Of a stretch of DNA of 64,000 nt, positions 1 to 7,630 are shown in pieces (position 1 is the first letter of the stretch; every line of letters begins with the position of its first letter). The DNA comes from Atopobium massiliense (GTDB taxonomy: Bacteria; Actinomycetota; Coriobacteriia; Coriobacteriales; Atopobiaceae): NCBI GenBank assembly GCA_900343135.1, contig OPYK01000001.1, positions 186,001 to 250,000 on the forward strand, written 5' to 3'. The position numbers and the translations under genes were made by a program. The notes beneath the pieces were generated by a model. It saw only the letters and a list, made by a program, of their open reading frames with translations, was not told where the DNA came from and ran no database searches.

Positions 1-562
1 GACCAACACAAAACGTTCCAATGTACAGCATAAACACGGGCAAAAAGGCGGCTTGCCAGCTAGGAATAATGCCAACGACAACCATAACAATGCCCACTGC
101 AATAAGCGAAATTGCAAAGTTTACCAGGCCAAATAAGACCTTCTCGATAGGAAACACAAAGCGGTTAATTTTAACTTTTTTGATAAGAGCAGCGTTATCC
201 ACAATGGAGTGCATGCCTGAACCCGTGGAATCGGCCATAAGCGTAAATGCAATATTACCGAGGATAATATACAGCGGAAACGACGGGATATCCGAAGACG
301 AAAAACGAAGCATGTTGGTAAACACCAACGCCATGACGCTCATCATAAGCAGCGGATTAAGCACGCTCCACAACACGCCTAATGCCGAGCGGCGAAATTT
401 AAGCTTGAAGTCGCGGCTTGTAAGCTGCTGAATAATAAACAGATCACGCGCTTGAGCATACGACCAGGTGCCGCTATGTGAGACGGTTTGCGTAGGTTCA
501 GCAGCAGACGCGGCAGTCTGCGCAGCGTCGCGCGGAGACGTGGATGGTTGATTGTTAGGCAC
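1..562 (-). CDS. ABC-2 type polysaccharide/teichoic acid export permease, 3' end cut by window
   Basis: This is the N-terminal ~187 residues of a membrane permease of the Wzm/TagG/RfbA family, which with an ATPase partner exports O-antigen-like polysaccharide or teichoic acid. A Pro/Ala/Thr-rich cytoplasmic leader of about 35 residues precedes the hallmark RDFKLKFRRSALGVLWSVLN segment (residues ~47-66), where charged residues run into the first membrane span; further spans follow (LMMSVMALVF, FPLYIILGNIAF, and a long hydrophobic stretch near the cut). I chose a GTG start at 562 because AGGAGG lies four bases upstream; the ATG overlapping it is in another frame. The gene continues past base 1, where an ATPase partner would be expected. 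The exported substrate cannot be told from this fragment. Confidence 0.8.
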   Translation of the reverse strand, partial: MPNNQPSTSPRDAAQTAASAAEPTQTVSHSGTWSYAQARDLFIIQQLTSRDFKLKFRRSALGVLWSVLNPLLMMSVMALVFTNMLRFSSSDIPSFPLYIILGNIAFTLMADSTGSGMHSIVDNAALIKKVKINRFVFPIEKVLFGLVNFAISLIAVGIVMVVVGIIPSWQAAFLPVFMLYIGTFCVG

Positions 563-840
563 ATATCCTCCTGTTGTAGTAATGCCAGCACTATCATCAT
601 ACGCAGCATGGTAGCTGCAGCGCAGTGTAACAGACAAAGATAGCGTTATACACAGTGTAATATAGCGCGCATAGCGAAGCGCTGCTATTGCATAATACAC
701 GGTAAAACTAAATAATACCGAAGGCAACTGCGCGTGCAGGCGCCCTGGGGTATAGGTCTTTTTATAAGGCTCTCTTGCTATGCGCATACGTAAGCGAGCG
801 CTGTAAACCTTGAGCAATCAAGTTTCGTGGGCACATGTGA

Positions 841-846
841 TATACT
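841..846 (+). promoter_or_regulatory. candidate -10 box for the structured RNA
   Basis: TATACT is a good -10 hexamer placed about 7 bases before the start of a long hairpin. No good -35 hexamer lies at 16-18 bases upstream (TCAAGT at 17), so the promoter is only a suggestion. Confidence 0.3.
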
Positions 847-852
847 AAACGC

Positions 853-926
853 CAGTAAGGCGTAGCTACCGTCGGGGAGTCAGCCCCGTCGGGGTTACGT
901 CTTACTACGTAAGATTACTCTTTTTT
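853..926 (+). ncRNA. candidate small structured RNA or attenuator-like element
   Basis: A 12-bp helix pairs GTAAGGCGTAGC (855-866) with GTTACGTCTTAC (894-905). Two of its pairs are G-U wobbles that work only if the plus strand is the RNA. Inside it, CCG (869-871) pairs with CGG (890-892), and CGGGG (873-877) pairs with CCCCG (884-888) around the loop AGTCAG. Directly after it, TCTTAC (900-905) can instead pair with GTAAGA (909-914), followed by TTACTC and T6 (921-926). The 3' arm of the large helix is therefore shared with a terminator-like hairpin, as in attenuators and riboswitches. It does not match a riboswitch class I can name, and no plus-strand gene follows, so a free-standing small RNA is the simpler reading. 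Confidence 0.4.
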
Positions 927-1053
927 GATAAATTGTTCATTTTACATGCATACAAATAGCAAGACTGTCTGACCTGCCTAGCAATTGGGAAAGTCTAATC
1001 CTCAATAAGGAACTTTTAGGCGTGGAATGCTTCGCATCTCGCAATATTTAGCT

Positions 1054-1116
1054 CAATAGTTATTGCAAAATTATTGCATGAGCTTTTGGCGGGAAAATAA
1101 TTGAATAGTTATTGCA
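1054..1116. repeat. cluster of TTATTGCA direct repeats
   Basis: The octamer TTATTGCA occurs three times (1060-1067, 1071-1078, 1109-1116). The longer ATAGTTATTGCA occurs twice (1056-1067 and 1105-1116), and GCAATA in the opposite sense lies at 1041-1046. The density within 75 bases is unusual for non-coding DNA here and suggests protein-binding sites, but no regulated gene is obvious. Confidence 0.4.
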
Positions 1117-1177
1117 CCAGTTAAACACTGGTAATTTACACTTATGCACACTTAGCGCACCATACTATAAAAACAGA

Positions 1178-1206
1178 TAAAAAAAGAGCGCCTTTTGGAC
1201 GCTCTA
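1178..1206 (-). terminator. intrinsic terminator after tRNA-Cys
   Basis: Read on the minus strand, GAGCG(T)CC pairs with GGCGCTC around AAAA and is followed by a run of seven T. It lies 16 bases beyond the 3' end of tRNA-Cys. Confidence 0.8.
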
Positions 1207-1221
1207 CCTGCGAATTTGCGT

Positions 1222-1295
1222 TGGAGGCGAGACCCGGATTCGAACCGGGGATAAAGGCTTTGCAGGCCTCTGCCTTACCACTTGGCCATCTCGCC
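1222..1295 (-). tRNA. tRNA-Cys (anticodon GCA)
   Basis: A 74-nt cloverleaf with encoded CCA. The anticodon loop is CTGCAAA with GCA at 34-36, decoding UGC/UGU. The acceptor stem GGCGAGA/TCTCGCC pairs fully, and the T-loop GGTTCGAATCC is canonical. It lies downstream of tRNA-Gly(GCC), from which it is separated by a hairpin with a T-run, so its expression probably depends on read-through. Confidence 0.95.
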
Positions 1296-1299
1296 GTAT

Positions 1300-1323
1300 A
1301 AAAAAGGCCGAATATATCCGGCC
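1300..1323 (-). terminator. terminator-like hairpin between tRNA-Gly and tRNA-Cys
   Basis: On the minus strand GGCCG and CGGCC pair around an 8-base loop (1306-1323), followed by T6 (1305-1300). The 39-bp spacer between the two tRNA genes leaves no room for a promoter outside the tRNA-Gly gene. The hairpin may therefore attenuate tRNA-Cys expression or act as a processing site. Confidence 0.6.
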
Positions 1324-1334
1324 GTTAAAATCAA

Positions 1335-1410
1335 TGGAGCGGGCTACGGGGTTCGAACCCGCGACCTCAACCTTGGCAAGGTTGCGCGCTACCAACTGCG
1401 CTAAGCCCGC
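1335..1410 (-). tRNA. tRNA-Gly (anticodon GCC)
   Basis: A 76-nt cloverleaf with encoded CCA. The anticodon arm CAACC-TTGCCAA-GGTTG gives GCC. The acceptor stem GCGGGCT/AGCCCGC pairs completely. It is the first gene of a two-tRNA unit with a good promoter 14 bases upstream. Confidence 0.95.
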
Positions 1411-1423
1411 GAACGCAAGAAGT

Positions 1424-1452
1424 ACTATACGCAAGATTTACCGTCGGCGCAA
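1424..1452 (-). promoter_or_regulatory. promoter of the tRNA-Gly/tRNA-Cys unit
   Basis: On the minus strand a -35 TTGCGC (1452-1447) is followed by a 17-bp spacer and a -10 TATAGT (1429-1424), 13 bases before the tRNA-Gly 5' end. Confidence 0.7.
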
Positions 1453-1572
1453 GCCTTAATACGAAAAAATTTTGAATTGGTTTCTCAAAAAAATGAGACA
1501 CGCCAAAAAATACCTAACTTAAGCTGTGCAAACGGCAGATTAGAAACAAAGTAACAATGAGTTGACACGAAG

Positions 1573-2316
1573 TTACACCTTAAGCAACTTCACAAGATGA
1601 ACACGTGTGCCACGATGACATACACGCTTGGTGATAGAAACTTCATCAACCAAAATACGCATAAGCTGAATACCACGACCGCGCTCGGCATAGCTATGCT
1701 CCGGTGCAGACGGCGCGGTTTGTGCATTATCCAGGGCAAAACCCTGCCCACAATCGGATACATCCATCGCAACCCTATCGGCATACACAGAAATTTGCAC
1801 CATAGCGCAATCACTGTGCGCGTGGTCGGCAACGTTGCCCATAGCCTCACCTATGGCGAGCATCATATCAAAACGCATATCATCGCTGCATTGGATGTCG
1901 TTTAACACATCCTGCACACGCGCACGCGTGGCGGCTAAATCGCTGGTAGTTATTTCGACAACACGCTGCCATAGCGCTTCAGCATGAGTATCCACATCGG
2001 CAATTGCATGCGTGTGAAACGTACGCACCGAAATGTAATCAACCATACGACTAATTTTTAGCGCGCGAAGCACATGCGGATGCACTTCAACAAAACGCAC
2101 GGAGCCGCCGTATGCGCGCACGCTACGCACGGTGCACCACAGCATTGCCATGCCTGCAGAATCAACGTAGTGCACATCGCGCAAATTAAGTATAAGTGTA
2201 GGACAATTGGCGTTAATATAATCGCGAATAGTGTCGCGAATACGCGCAACTGTTGTAACATCGATATCAGACGGTATCGCTATAAGGCCAACATTCATTA
2301 TTGCATTCATATGCAT
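1573..2316 (-). CDS. STAS-HATPase fusion: anti-anti-sigma domain joined to an RsbW-like serine kinase
   Basis: A 247-residue cytoplasmic regulator. Residues ~8-110 form an STAS domain of the RsbV/SpoIIAA type, with the phosphorylatable serine in VHYVDSAGMAML. Residues ~115-247 form a GHKL ATPase of the RsbW/SpoIIAB type with all its motifs: the N-box GEAMGNVADHAH, the G1 box DCGQGF and the G2 box GRGIQLMRIL. In standard circuits these are two proteins: the kinase phosphorylates the STAS serine and, when the STAS protein is dephosphorylated, releases sigma. Here one chain could phosphorylate its own STAS domain or that of a partner. It lies 73 bp behind a PP2C phosphatase gene on the same strand, the expected opposing enzyme. 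ATG start at 2316 with AGGGA seven bases upstream. Family assignment is firm; the partner is inferred. Confidence 0.88.
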   Translation of the reverse strand: MHMNAIMNVGLIAIPSDIDVTTVARIRDTIRDYINANCPTLILNLRDVHYVDSAGMAMLWCTVRSVRAYGGSVRFVEVHPHVLRALKISRMVDYISVRTFHTHAIADVDTHAEALWQRVVEITTSDLAATRARVQDVLNDIQCSDDMRFDMMLAIGEAMGNVADHAHSDCAMVQISVYADRVAMDVSDCGQGFALDNAQTAPSAPEHSYAERGRGIQLMRILVDEVSITKRVCHRGTRVHLVKLLKV

Positions 2317-2389
2317 AGTTATTCCCTACCTGGCAACAAATATACATAACTTGCAGCATATACATAGCCTGTACCATGTTCGCTGCGCG

Positions 2390-4840
2390 CTACGCATCCT
2401 TCGCGCAATTGGGACAATGCTTTGAGTGCACGTTGTCAAAACGTAGCGCGACCATTGCCACATCATCGTCCAAATGCTGCGACGTAAACACATCAAGCCG
2501 ATGAAGCAGACGATGCAGCAAACCACGAAATCCGCAGCTACGCTCTTGTATAAGCGCGTCGATAAGACCGTCCTCACCAAAAAACGCACCATCCTGCGCC
2601 CGCGCCTCGGTAGTACCATCGGTATACAGCAGCAATATATCGCGCGTATCAAGCTCAATTACACCATTTTGGTAATGCATATCGTGAAACGCACCCACCA
2701 CACCTGATTGCACTGAAAGCGGAATAATATCGCTCGTATGTGCACGTATAAGCATCGCGGGCGGGTGTCCTGCCGAGCAATACGTAAGCGTTGCCTCGTT
2801 AAGATCGATGCAGCCCACAAACAACGTTGCAAAGGTTTCAAGCCTAGAAAATCCCAACAGAAAATCGTTGAGAAGCCCAACCATATGCGCCGGAGTAAGT
2901 CCCTGCCACGAATACGCCGCAAGCGCGGTTTTTACTGCAGCAGAAACCGACGCTGCTTCTACCCCTTTGCCCGAAACATCGCCCATAACAACACACGCTT
3001 TATTGCCTGGCAAACGCACCAAATCGTAAAAATCGCCACCAATACTTGCTGCTTGCGTTGCCGAAGAGTAAATTCCCTGCGCGCTTATGCCGTCTACCTG
3101 CTGAAGTTCATTTTTCATGCCCGTTTGCAGCGCCTGAGCGATATGTTCTTCTTGGCTATGCTTTGCCGACGTTTGAGAAATACTATAGATGTCTTGCGTA
3201 ATACGGCGTATAAACGCAAGCTCACTTGTGTCAAACAGCGGATCGTCAAGACTGCGCGCAAACACACACGCATAGCGTTTGTTGTTGATAGTGCCCATAT
3301 CGGCTATAACACCGCGGCAGGAAGGAAGCACGCTACATATGGCTTGTCCTATAGCGTCGTTTGCGCTAAATGGCTCAAGCAACACGCCATGATGCACAGA
3401 GCGCTCAAGACGTTGTAATTCAGGCGCAAACGCATATGTTGCCCCCGATGTGCACTCAAGCACGTAAGGCGTGGTTATAGCGCGCCCAGAGGGCGACGTA
3501 ATAGACTGCGCAGCTACAGAAGTTGCGGGTCGTGCCAGTGGCTTATCTGCGGCTGCGTCATGAGCACGAGCACTCACATCGCTCGCATTGCGCGGCCGAA
3601 TAAAATAAAGCTGACAGATAAGCATATTGGCTACAGCTACAGCCGCACGTTTAATTGCTGCAAAGGTAACAGTTTCGCGGTCGAGCAGCGTATCACGAAT
3701 GGTGGTAGCCGCCTGAAGTAGCTGATGCTCCTTGCGCGCGCGCATTGCCGAAAGCGCACCTACCAGCTGTACCGAAAGATACTGCACAACAGAATCGAGC
3801 AGGTCACTATCCTCTTTTATGGTGGTATGTGCCTTCTTCCACCCCACCTGCAACAGCGCAAGTGCAGTGTCTTCATACCAAATAGCAACACTCATGTAAC
3901 TTGTAAAAACGGGCACATATTGAGGCTCACAGGTATATATCTCATGTGTTTCTTCGTTGATAACATCGCGCGGGCAAGGCTTTTGTGTGCGCAAATCCTG
4001 CTGTGTAGGCGCAAGAACACGCAAACGCTGTGTTGCATGTGCTTCAAGCACCTTTGCACACAATTGTGAGCTTGTGGGAATACAGCGCGCAGGTGACGTG
4101 TGAGAAAGGCTCGCCGAGGCGCCCTTAAGATAAAATGCATCACCTTCGCGAATATAAAACAGTGTGCCGGATGCTTCCATAGTATCACCCAATAAGTCGA
4201 GAACGCGAGCACATAAGGTGTCAATATCCTGCGAATCAAGCGTACCTAATACAATTTTAAGCGTACCGGAAAGGCGTTTATTTGCGCGCGCAAGCTCATG
4301 TACAAGCTTGTTATAGGTGTCTTGTGAGCGCGCCTGTGCATCAAGATTACATGCCACAAGCATGTACAGCTCTGTTTCTGGATGCTCCCACGACGTGTTA
4401 GTTATGCGGTCGCAGACAACGCGCAGGTGCTGCGTTGCACCCTGTGCATCAGCGCAGGCAAGCGAAAGGGTTCCTGAGCTTCCAGTTTCGTCTATAAACG
4501 ACACAATAGACATATCGCGCACACGCAAGGTGGCAAACTGCTCACTTGGGTCGAATACGCTCGATCGTACGGGCGATAACACAAAGCGAATATCGCTATG
4601 TGCCACCGTGCCAACCTGCGCGTAAAACATATGCTCTGCAGCGTCGTTAGCAGCGTGAATATAGCCCGTTGCATCAAAAAGAAGCACGGCACTTGCACTT
4701 GTAGTAAACAGGCGACAAAACGCATACGCTTGGTGCGCCGTATCAAACAAGGGTGCTGATTGCGCAGGATGTGCCGGCGGTTCAGGATGCGCCGCGCGGG
4801 ATACGTTGGATATATCGTGTGACGGTTCTAAAGGATTCAT
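2390..4840 (-). CDS. SpoIIE/RsbU-type PP2C serine phosphatase with PAS and GAF sensor regions
   Basis: An 816-residue protein. Residues ~35-150 resemble a PAS sensor (TSASAVLLFDATGYIHAAND). Residues ~190-400 and ~415-570 look like two GAF-type modules joined by helical linkers. The last ~230 residues are a PP2C-like phosphatase with GGDFYD, GDVSGKG, AGHPPAM, LLYTDGTTEA and a terminal HLDDDVAMVAL, which supply the metal-binding aspartates. Such enzymes dephosphorylate STAS anti-anti-sigma proteins in response to a stress signal. The C-terminus ends in a small CPNC motif. I start at ATG 4840 rather than an upstream codon at 4921, because the PAS region follows naturally and the extra 27 residues look like translated leader. 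It probably forms an operon with the STAS-HATPase fusion downstream. No membrane span is seen, so any signal is probably intracellular. Confidence 0.9.
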   Translation of the reverse strand: MNPLEPSHDISNVSRAAHPEPPAHPAQSAPLFDTAHQAYAFCRLFTTSASAVLLFDATGYIHAANDAAEHMFYAQVGTVAHSDIRFVLSPVRSSVFDPSEQFATLRVRDMSIVSFIDETGSSGTLSLACADAQGATQHLRVVCDRITNTSWEHPETELYMLVACNLDAQARSQDTYNKLVHELARANKRLSGTLKIVLGTLDSQDIDTLCARVLDLLGDTMEASGTLFYIREGDAFYLKGASASLSHTSPARCIPTSSQLCAKVLEAHATQRLRVLAPTQQDLRTQKPCPRDVINEETHEIYTCEPQYVPVFTSYMSVAIWYEDTALALLQVGWKKAHTTIKEDSDLLDSVVQYLSVQLVGALSAMRARKEHQLLQAATTIRDTLLDRETVTFAAIKRAAVAVANMLICQLYFIRPRNASDVSARAHDAAADKPLARPATSVAAQSITSPSGRAITTPYVLECTSGATYAFAPELQRLERSVHHGVLLEPFSANDAIGQAICSVLPSCRGVIADMGTINNKRYACVFARSLDDPLFDTSELAFIRRITQDIYSISQTSAKHSQEEHIAQALQTGMKNELQQVDGISAQGIYSSATQAASIGGDFYDLVRLPGNKACVVMGDVSGKGVEAASVSAAVKTALAAYSWQGLTPAHMVGLLNDFLLGFSRLETFATLFVGCIDLNEATLTYCSAGHPPAMLIRAHTSDIIPLSVQSGVVGAFHDMHYQNGVIELDTRDILLLYTDGTTEARAQDGAFFGEDGLIDALIQERSCGFRGLLHRLLHRLDVFTSQHLDDDVAMVALRFDNVHSKHCPNCAKDA

Positions 4841-5010
4841 AGCTATCTTTTCGGTAGAACGTACTGATAAAAAGAAGAATACTACAGTTTGAACAAAAAA
4901 TGCGTGCGGACACGGGTGCAAGCAATGGTGCGCGCATACCTACGTGCAATGCGGGCACATCATCTCAATACTTCATCGCAATACTGATACATCATCCAGT
5001 ACAAAGGCAC

Positions 5011-5037
5011 AAAAAAAGGACTCATTTCTGAGCCCTT
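5011..5037 (-). terminator. terminator after tRNA-Leu
   Basis: On the minus strand AGGGCTCA pairs with TGAGTCCT around GAAA (one G-U pair) and is followed by T7. It begins ten bases past the tRNA 3' end. Confidence 0.8.
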
Positions 5038-5046
5038 GAAAATTCA

Positions 5047-5137
5047 TGGTGTCGGAGGCGGGACTTGAACCCGCACGACCGTTTAGTTAGTCACTAGCAC
5101 CTCAAGCTAGCGCGTCTGCCTATTCCGCCACTCCGAC
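5047..5137 (-). tRNA. tRNA-Leu (anticodon GAG)
   Basis: A 91-nt class II tRNA with a long variable arm and encoded CCA. The anticodon loop CTTGAGG gives GAG for CUC/CUU. The acceptor stem GTCGGAG/CTCCGAC pairs perfectly. Confidence 0.94.
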
Positions 5138-5155
5138 GCACAACGTGCGAAAAAG

Positions 5156-5185
5156 ATAGTACCACGAACACAAGCAAAAAAACAA
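5156..5185 (-). promoter_or_regulatory. likely promoter of tRNA-Leu
   Basis: On the minus strand TTGTTT (5185-5180), an 18-bp spacer and TACTAT (5161-5156), 18 bases before the tRNA. Confidence 0.5.
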
Positions 5186-5389
5186 GTGAAAAATTCAAAG
5201 GTTTTTTAGCTCACATGACATACACAAATTTCCGGGCAAAATAAGGCATCGCTCCATAAGGGAATATCGACGAAATACCATGCAAGCAACACCAATCACC
5301 TGCCACAAAAAAGTGGCATCCACCAGGTAAAATGCTGATGAATACCACAGTTTCGTAGATGCTTACAGCCAACAAGCGCGCTTGAGCCC

Positions 5390-6499
5390 TTACAGACTAA
5401 TTGAATCTTCCTTAATGGGATTCACTGCAGCAAAATGGCAGGCACAGAAGTGACCAGCCTCCATTTGACGCAACACGGGCTGAGGCTCTTGCGCGCAAAT
5501 CTTTTGCGCAATTGGGCAACGCGTGTGAAAACGACACCCTGATGGAGGGTTAATGGGTGATGGTGGATCGCCCTTAAGGATGATGCGTTTACGCGAGCGT
5601 TGAATATCCGGGTCGGGAATAGGAACCGCGCTGAGCAGAGACTGCGTGTAGGGATGCTGCGGAGCACTATACAAACTTTTCCAGTCGGAGTATTCCATCA
5701 TGTTACCCAGGTACATAACGGCAACGCGGTCGGAAATGTGCTGCACAACACTAAGATCGTGCGCAATAAACAAATAAGCAGTGCCATATTCTTGCTGTAG
5801 GTCATCGAGGAGGTTAAGCACCTGAGCTTGAATGGAAACATCGAGTGCACTTACCGGCTCGTCGCAAATAATGAGCTTTGGACGCATAGCAAAGGCACGT
5901 GCAATACCAACACGCTGACGCTGACCTCCCGAGAACTCATGCGGGTAGCGGTTAATGTGCTCGGGGTTTAAGCCTACAACGTCGAGAAGTTTACGCACGT
6001 AATCGATGCGCTCATCGGCATTGGGCATCAGATTGTGAATAATAAGAGGCTCAGATACTATTTCGCCAATAGTCATACGCGGGTTAAGCGATGCATACGG
6101 GTCTTGGAAAATGTACTGCATGTTGCGGCGCATTTCCTTGAGCTCTTTTTTATTCATCGTAACAACGTTTTTGCCCTCAAACTCAACAATACCGCTGGTA
6201 GGATTGGTAAGACGCATAATGCAACGGCCAGTGGTAGACTTACCACAACCGCTCTCGCCTACCAAACCAAAGGTTTCGCCAGGGTAAATATCAAAAGACA
6301 CGTCGTTTACTGCGTGTACAACTTTTTTCTTAAAGCCGTTTTTAAAACTACCGGAGCCAACGGGGAACGTTTTTGTAAGATGCTCAACATGAAGTAGTGG
6401 TTTTTGATCGAGACGCGCGTCATCAGACTGCGGCTTAGGCGCTCCTCCTTCAGAAAAGAGGCTTGAGGCGTGAGAGTTAGTTTCTTGTACATCTGCCAT
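5390..6499 (-). CDS. oppF: oligopeptide ABC importer, ATPase OppF
   Basis: A 369-residue nucleotide-binding subunit that pairs with OppD to power peptide uptake through OppBC. Walker A GESGCGKSTTGR (~residue 97), the signature FSGGQRQRVGIARA and Walker B LIICDEPVSALD are all present, followed by the switch His in LFIAHDLSVV. The C-terminal oligopeptide_ABC_C region contains the cysteines of GCRFHTRCPIAQKIC, typical of this family and able to hold an iron-sulfur cluster in relatives. ATG at 6499 has AGGAGG nine bases upstream, and the gene begins three bases after oppD. Last gene of the operon. A perfect TGCCAC/GTGGCA hairpin lies beyond it (5301-5318), without a T-run. Confidence 0.95.
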   Translation of the reverse strand: MADVQETNSHASSLFSEGGAPKPQSDDARLDQKPLLHVEHLTKTFPVGSGSFKNGFKKKVVHAVNDVSFDIYPGETFGLVGESGCGKSTTGRCIMRLTNPTSGIVEFEGKNVVTMNKKELKEMRRNMQYIFQDPYASLNPRMTIGEIVSEPLIIHNLMPNADERIDYVRKLLDVVGLNPEHINRYPHEFSGGQRQRVGIARAFAMRPKLIICDEPVSALDVSIQAQVLNLLDDLQQEYGTAYLFIAHDLSVVQHISDRVAVMYLGNMMEYSDWKSLYSAPQHPYTQSLLSAVPIPDPDIQRSRKRIILKGDPPSPINPPSGCRFHTRCPIAQKICAQEPQPVLRQMEAGHFCACHFAAVNPIKEDSISL

Positions 6500-6502
6500 G
6501 AG

Positions 6503-7627
6503 TTATGCCTCCTTACGTTTTGTACGTGATGTTTCGGGTGCATTAGCCTTAACAAATTCGGGATTGCAGGCATAGTGACAACGTGAATAGTGACCAGTTG
6601 GCGTTACATACAACTCGGGCGCTTTCTCGTGACACAGCTTGGTTGCGTATGGGCAACGCGGCGAAAATGCGCAGCCTTTTGGTACGTTTACCAGGGAAGG
6701 AGGATTTCCTTCGATGGGCGTAAGAGGCGATTTTTGGTCGATAACAGGATCGGGAATGGAACGCGTTAAACCCCAGGTGTAAGGGTGCAGCGAATTGTAG
6801 AAAATTTCGTCGGCAGTACCAAACTCAACAGGTGTACCAGCGTACATAACCATAATCTTGTCGGCAATATCGGCAACCACGCCAAGGTCATGCGTAATCA
6901 TGATAATTGCGTTACCATTTTTCTTCTGCATCTTTTGCATAAGCTCAATAATTTGAGCCTGAATGGTAACGTCGAGCGCGGTTGTAGGCTCGTCAGCAAT
7001 AAGAATATCAGGATCGCAGGCAAGAGCCATAGCAATCATAACGCGCTGACGCATACCGCCGGAAAATTGGTGTGGATACTCCTTTACGCGCTGCTCAGGG
7101 TTAGGAATACCAACCAAACCCAAAAGCTCAATTGAGCGCTTAAGTGCCTGCTCTTTAGTGTAACCCTTGTGAAGACGAAGTCCCTCACCAAGCTGACGAC
7201 CAATGGTGTACACGGGGTTAAGCGAGGTCATTGGGTCTTGGAAGATCATGGCAATATCGTTACCACGAACATGCTCCATTTCGGTTTCGGACATCTTAAG
7301 CAGCGATTTTCCACGGTAGCGTACGTCGCCGCCTTCGATTTTTCCTGGAGGCATATCAATAAGACCCATAATCGTCATCGATGTAACCGATTTACCAGAA
7401 CCCGATTCACCTACAACACCAAGGGTTTCGCCCCTATCAAGCGTATAGGAGACACCATTAACTGCTTTTACGATACCGTCTTGTGTATGAAAATACATCT
7501 TGAGATTATCAACTTCGAGCAGGTGCGCACCTTCGGGCACTGGTTCGTTTTTAAGATCGGTCCACTCGTTAGTATCTTTGTGCTTAAAAGCAAATAATTT
7601 TGATACGTCAAATAGTTTCTTACTCAT
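6503..7627 (-). CDS. oppD: oligopeptide ABC importer, ATPase OppD
   Basis: A 374-residue ATPase, partner of OppF. Walker A is [12 protein letters not shown], the signature is [14 protein letters not shown] and Walker B is [12 protein letters not shown], followed by [10 protein letters not shown]. The C-terminus carries the family extension with [15 protein letters not shown]. An N-terminal extension of about 35 residues precedes the usual [11 protein letters not shown] start of the fold. ATG 7627 lies three bases after the oppC stop and uses AAGGATG inside the oppC end as ribosome binding site, so translation of the two is likely coupled. Confidence 0.95.
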   Translation of the reverse strand: MSKKLFDVSKLFAFKHKDTNEWTDLKNEPVPEGAHLLEVDNLKMYFHTQDGIVKAVNGVSYTLDRGETLGVVGESGSGKSVTSMTIMGLIDMPPGKIEGGDVRYRGKSLLKMSETEMEHVRGNDIAMIFQDPMTSLNPVYTIGRQLGEGLRLHKGYTKEQALKRSIELLGLVGIPNPEQRVKEYPHQFSGGMRQRVMIAMALACDPDILIADEPTTALDVTIQAQIIELMQKMQKKNGNAIIMITHDLGVVADIADKIMVMYAGTPVEFGTADEIFYNSLHPYTWGLTRSIPDPVIDQKSPLTPIEGNPPSLVNVPKGCAFSPRCPYATKLCHEKAPELYVTPTGHYSRCHYACNPEFVKANAPETSRTKRKEA

Positions 7628-7630
7628 GGT

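Larger units (their letters stand above)
563..1177. other. 615-bp non-coding region
   Basis: No convincing protein gene is visible on either strand. The part nearest the permease (563-840) would be its leader, and I see no clear promoter there. The middle holds a candidate structured RNA (853-926, plus strand) and the distal part holds repeated TTATTGCA octamers (1060-1116). Both are listed separately. The region ends at the tRNA-Cys terminator. Confidence 0.6.

Noticed and set aside
1481-1503. TCTCA/TGAGA hairpin after the STAS-HATPase gene
   Set aside because: The T-run lies in the loop rather than after the stem, so it does not qualify as an intrinsic terminator.
2738-3418. 226-codon open frame opposite the PP2C phosphatase gene
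   Set aside because: The opposite strand encodes the conserved PP2C motifs; this one is rich in Arg, Cys and His in shadow style.
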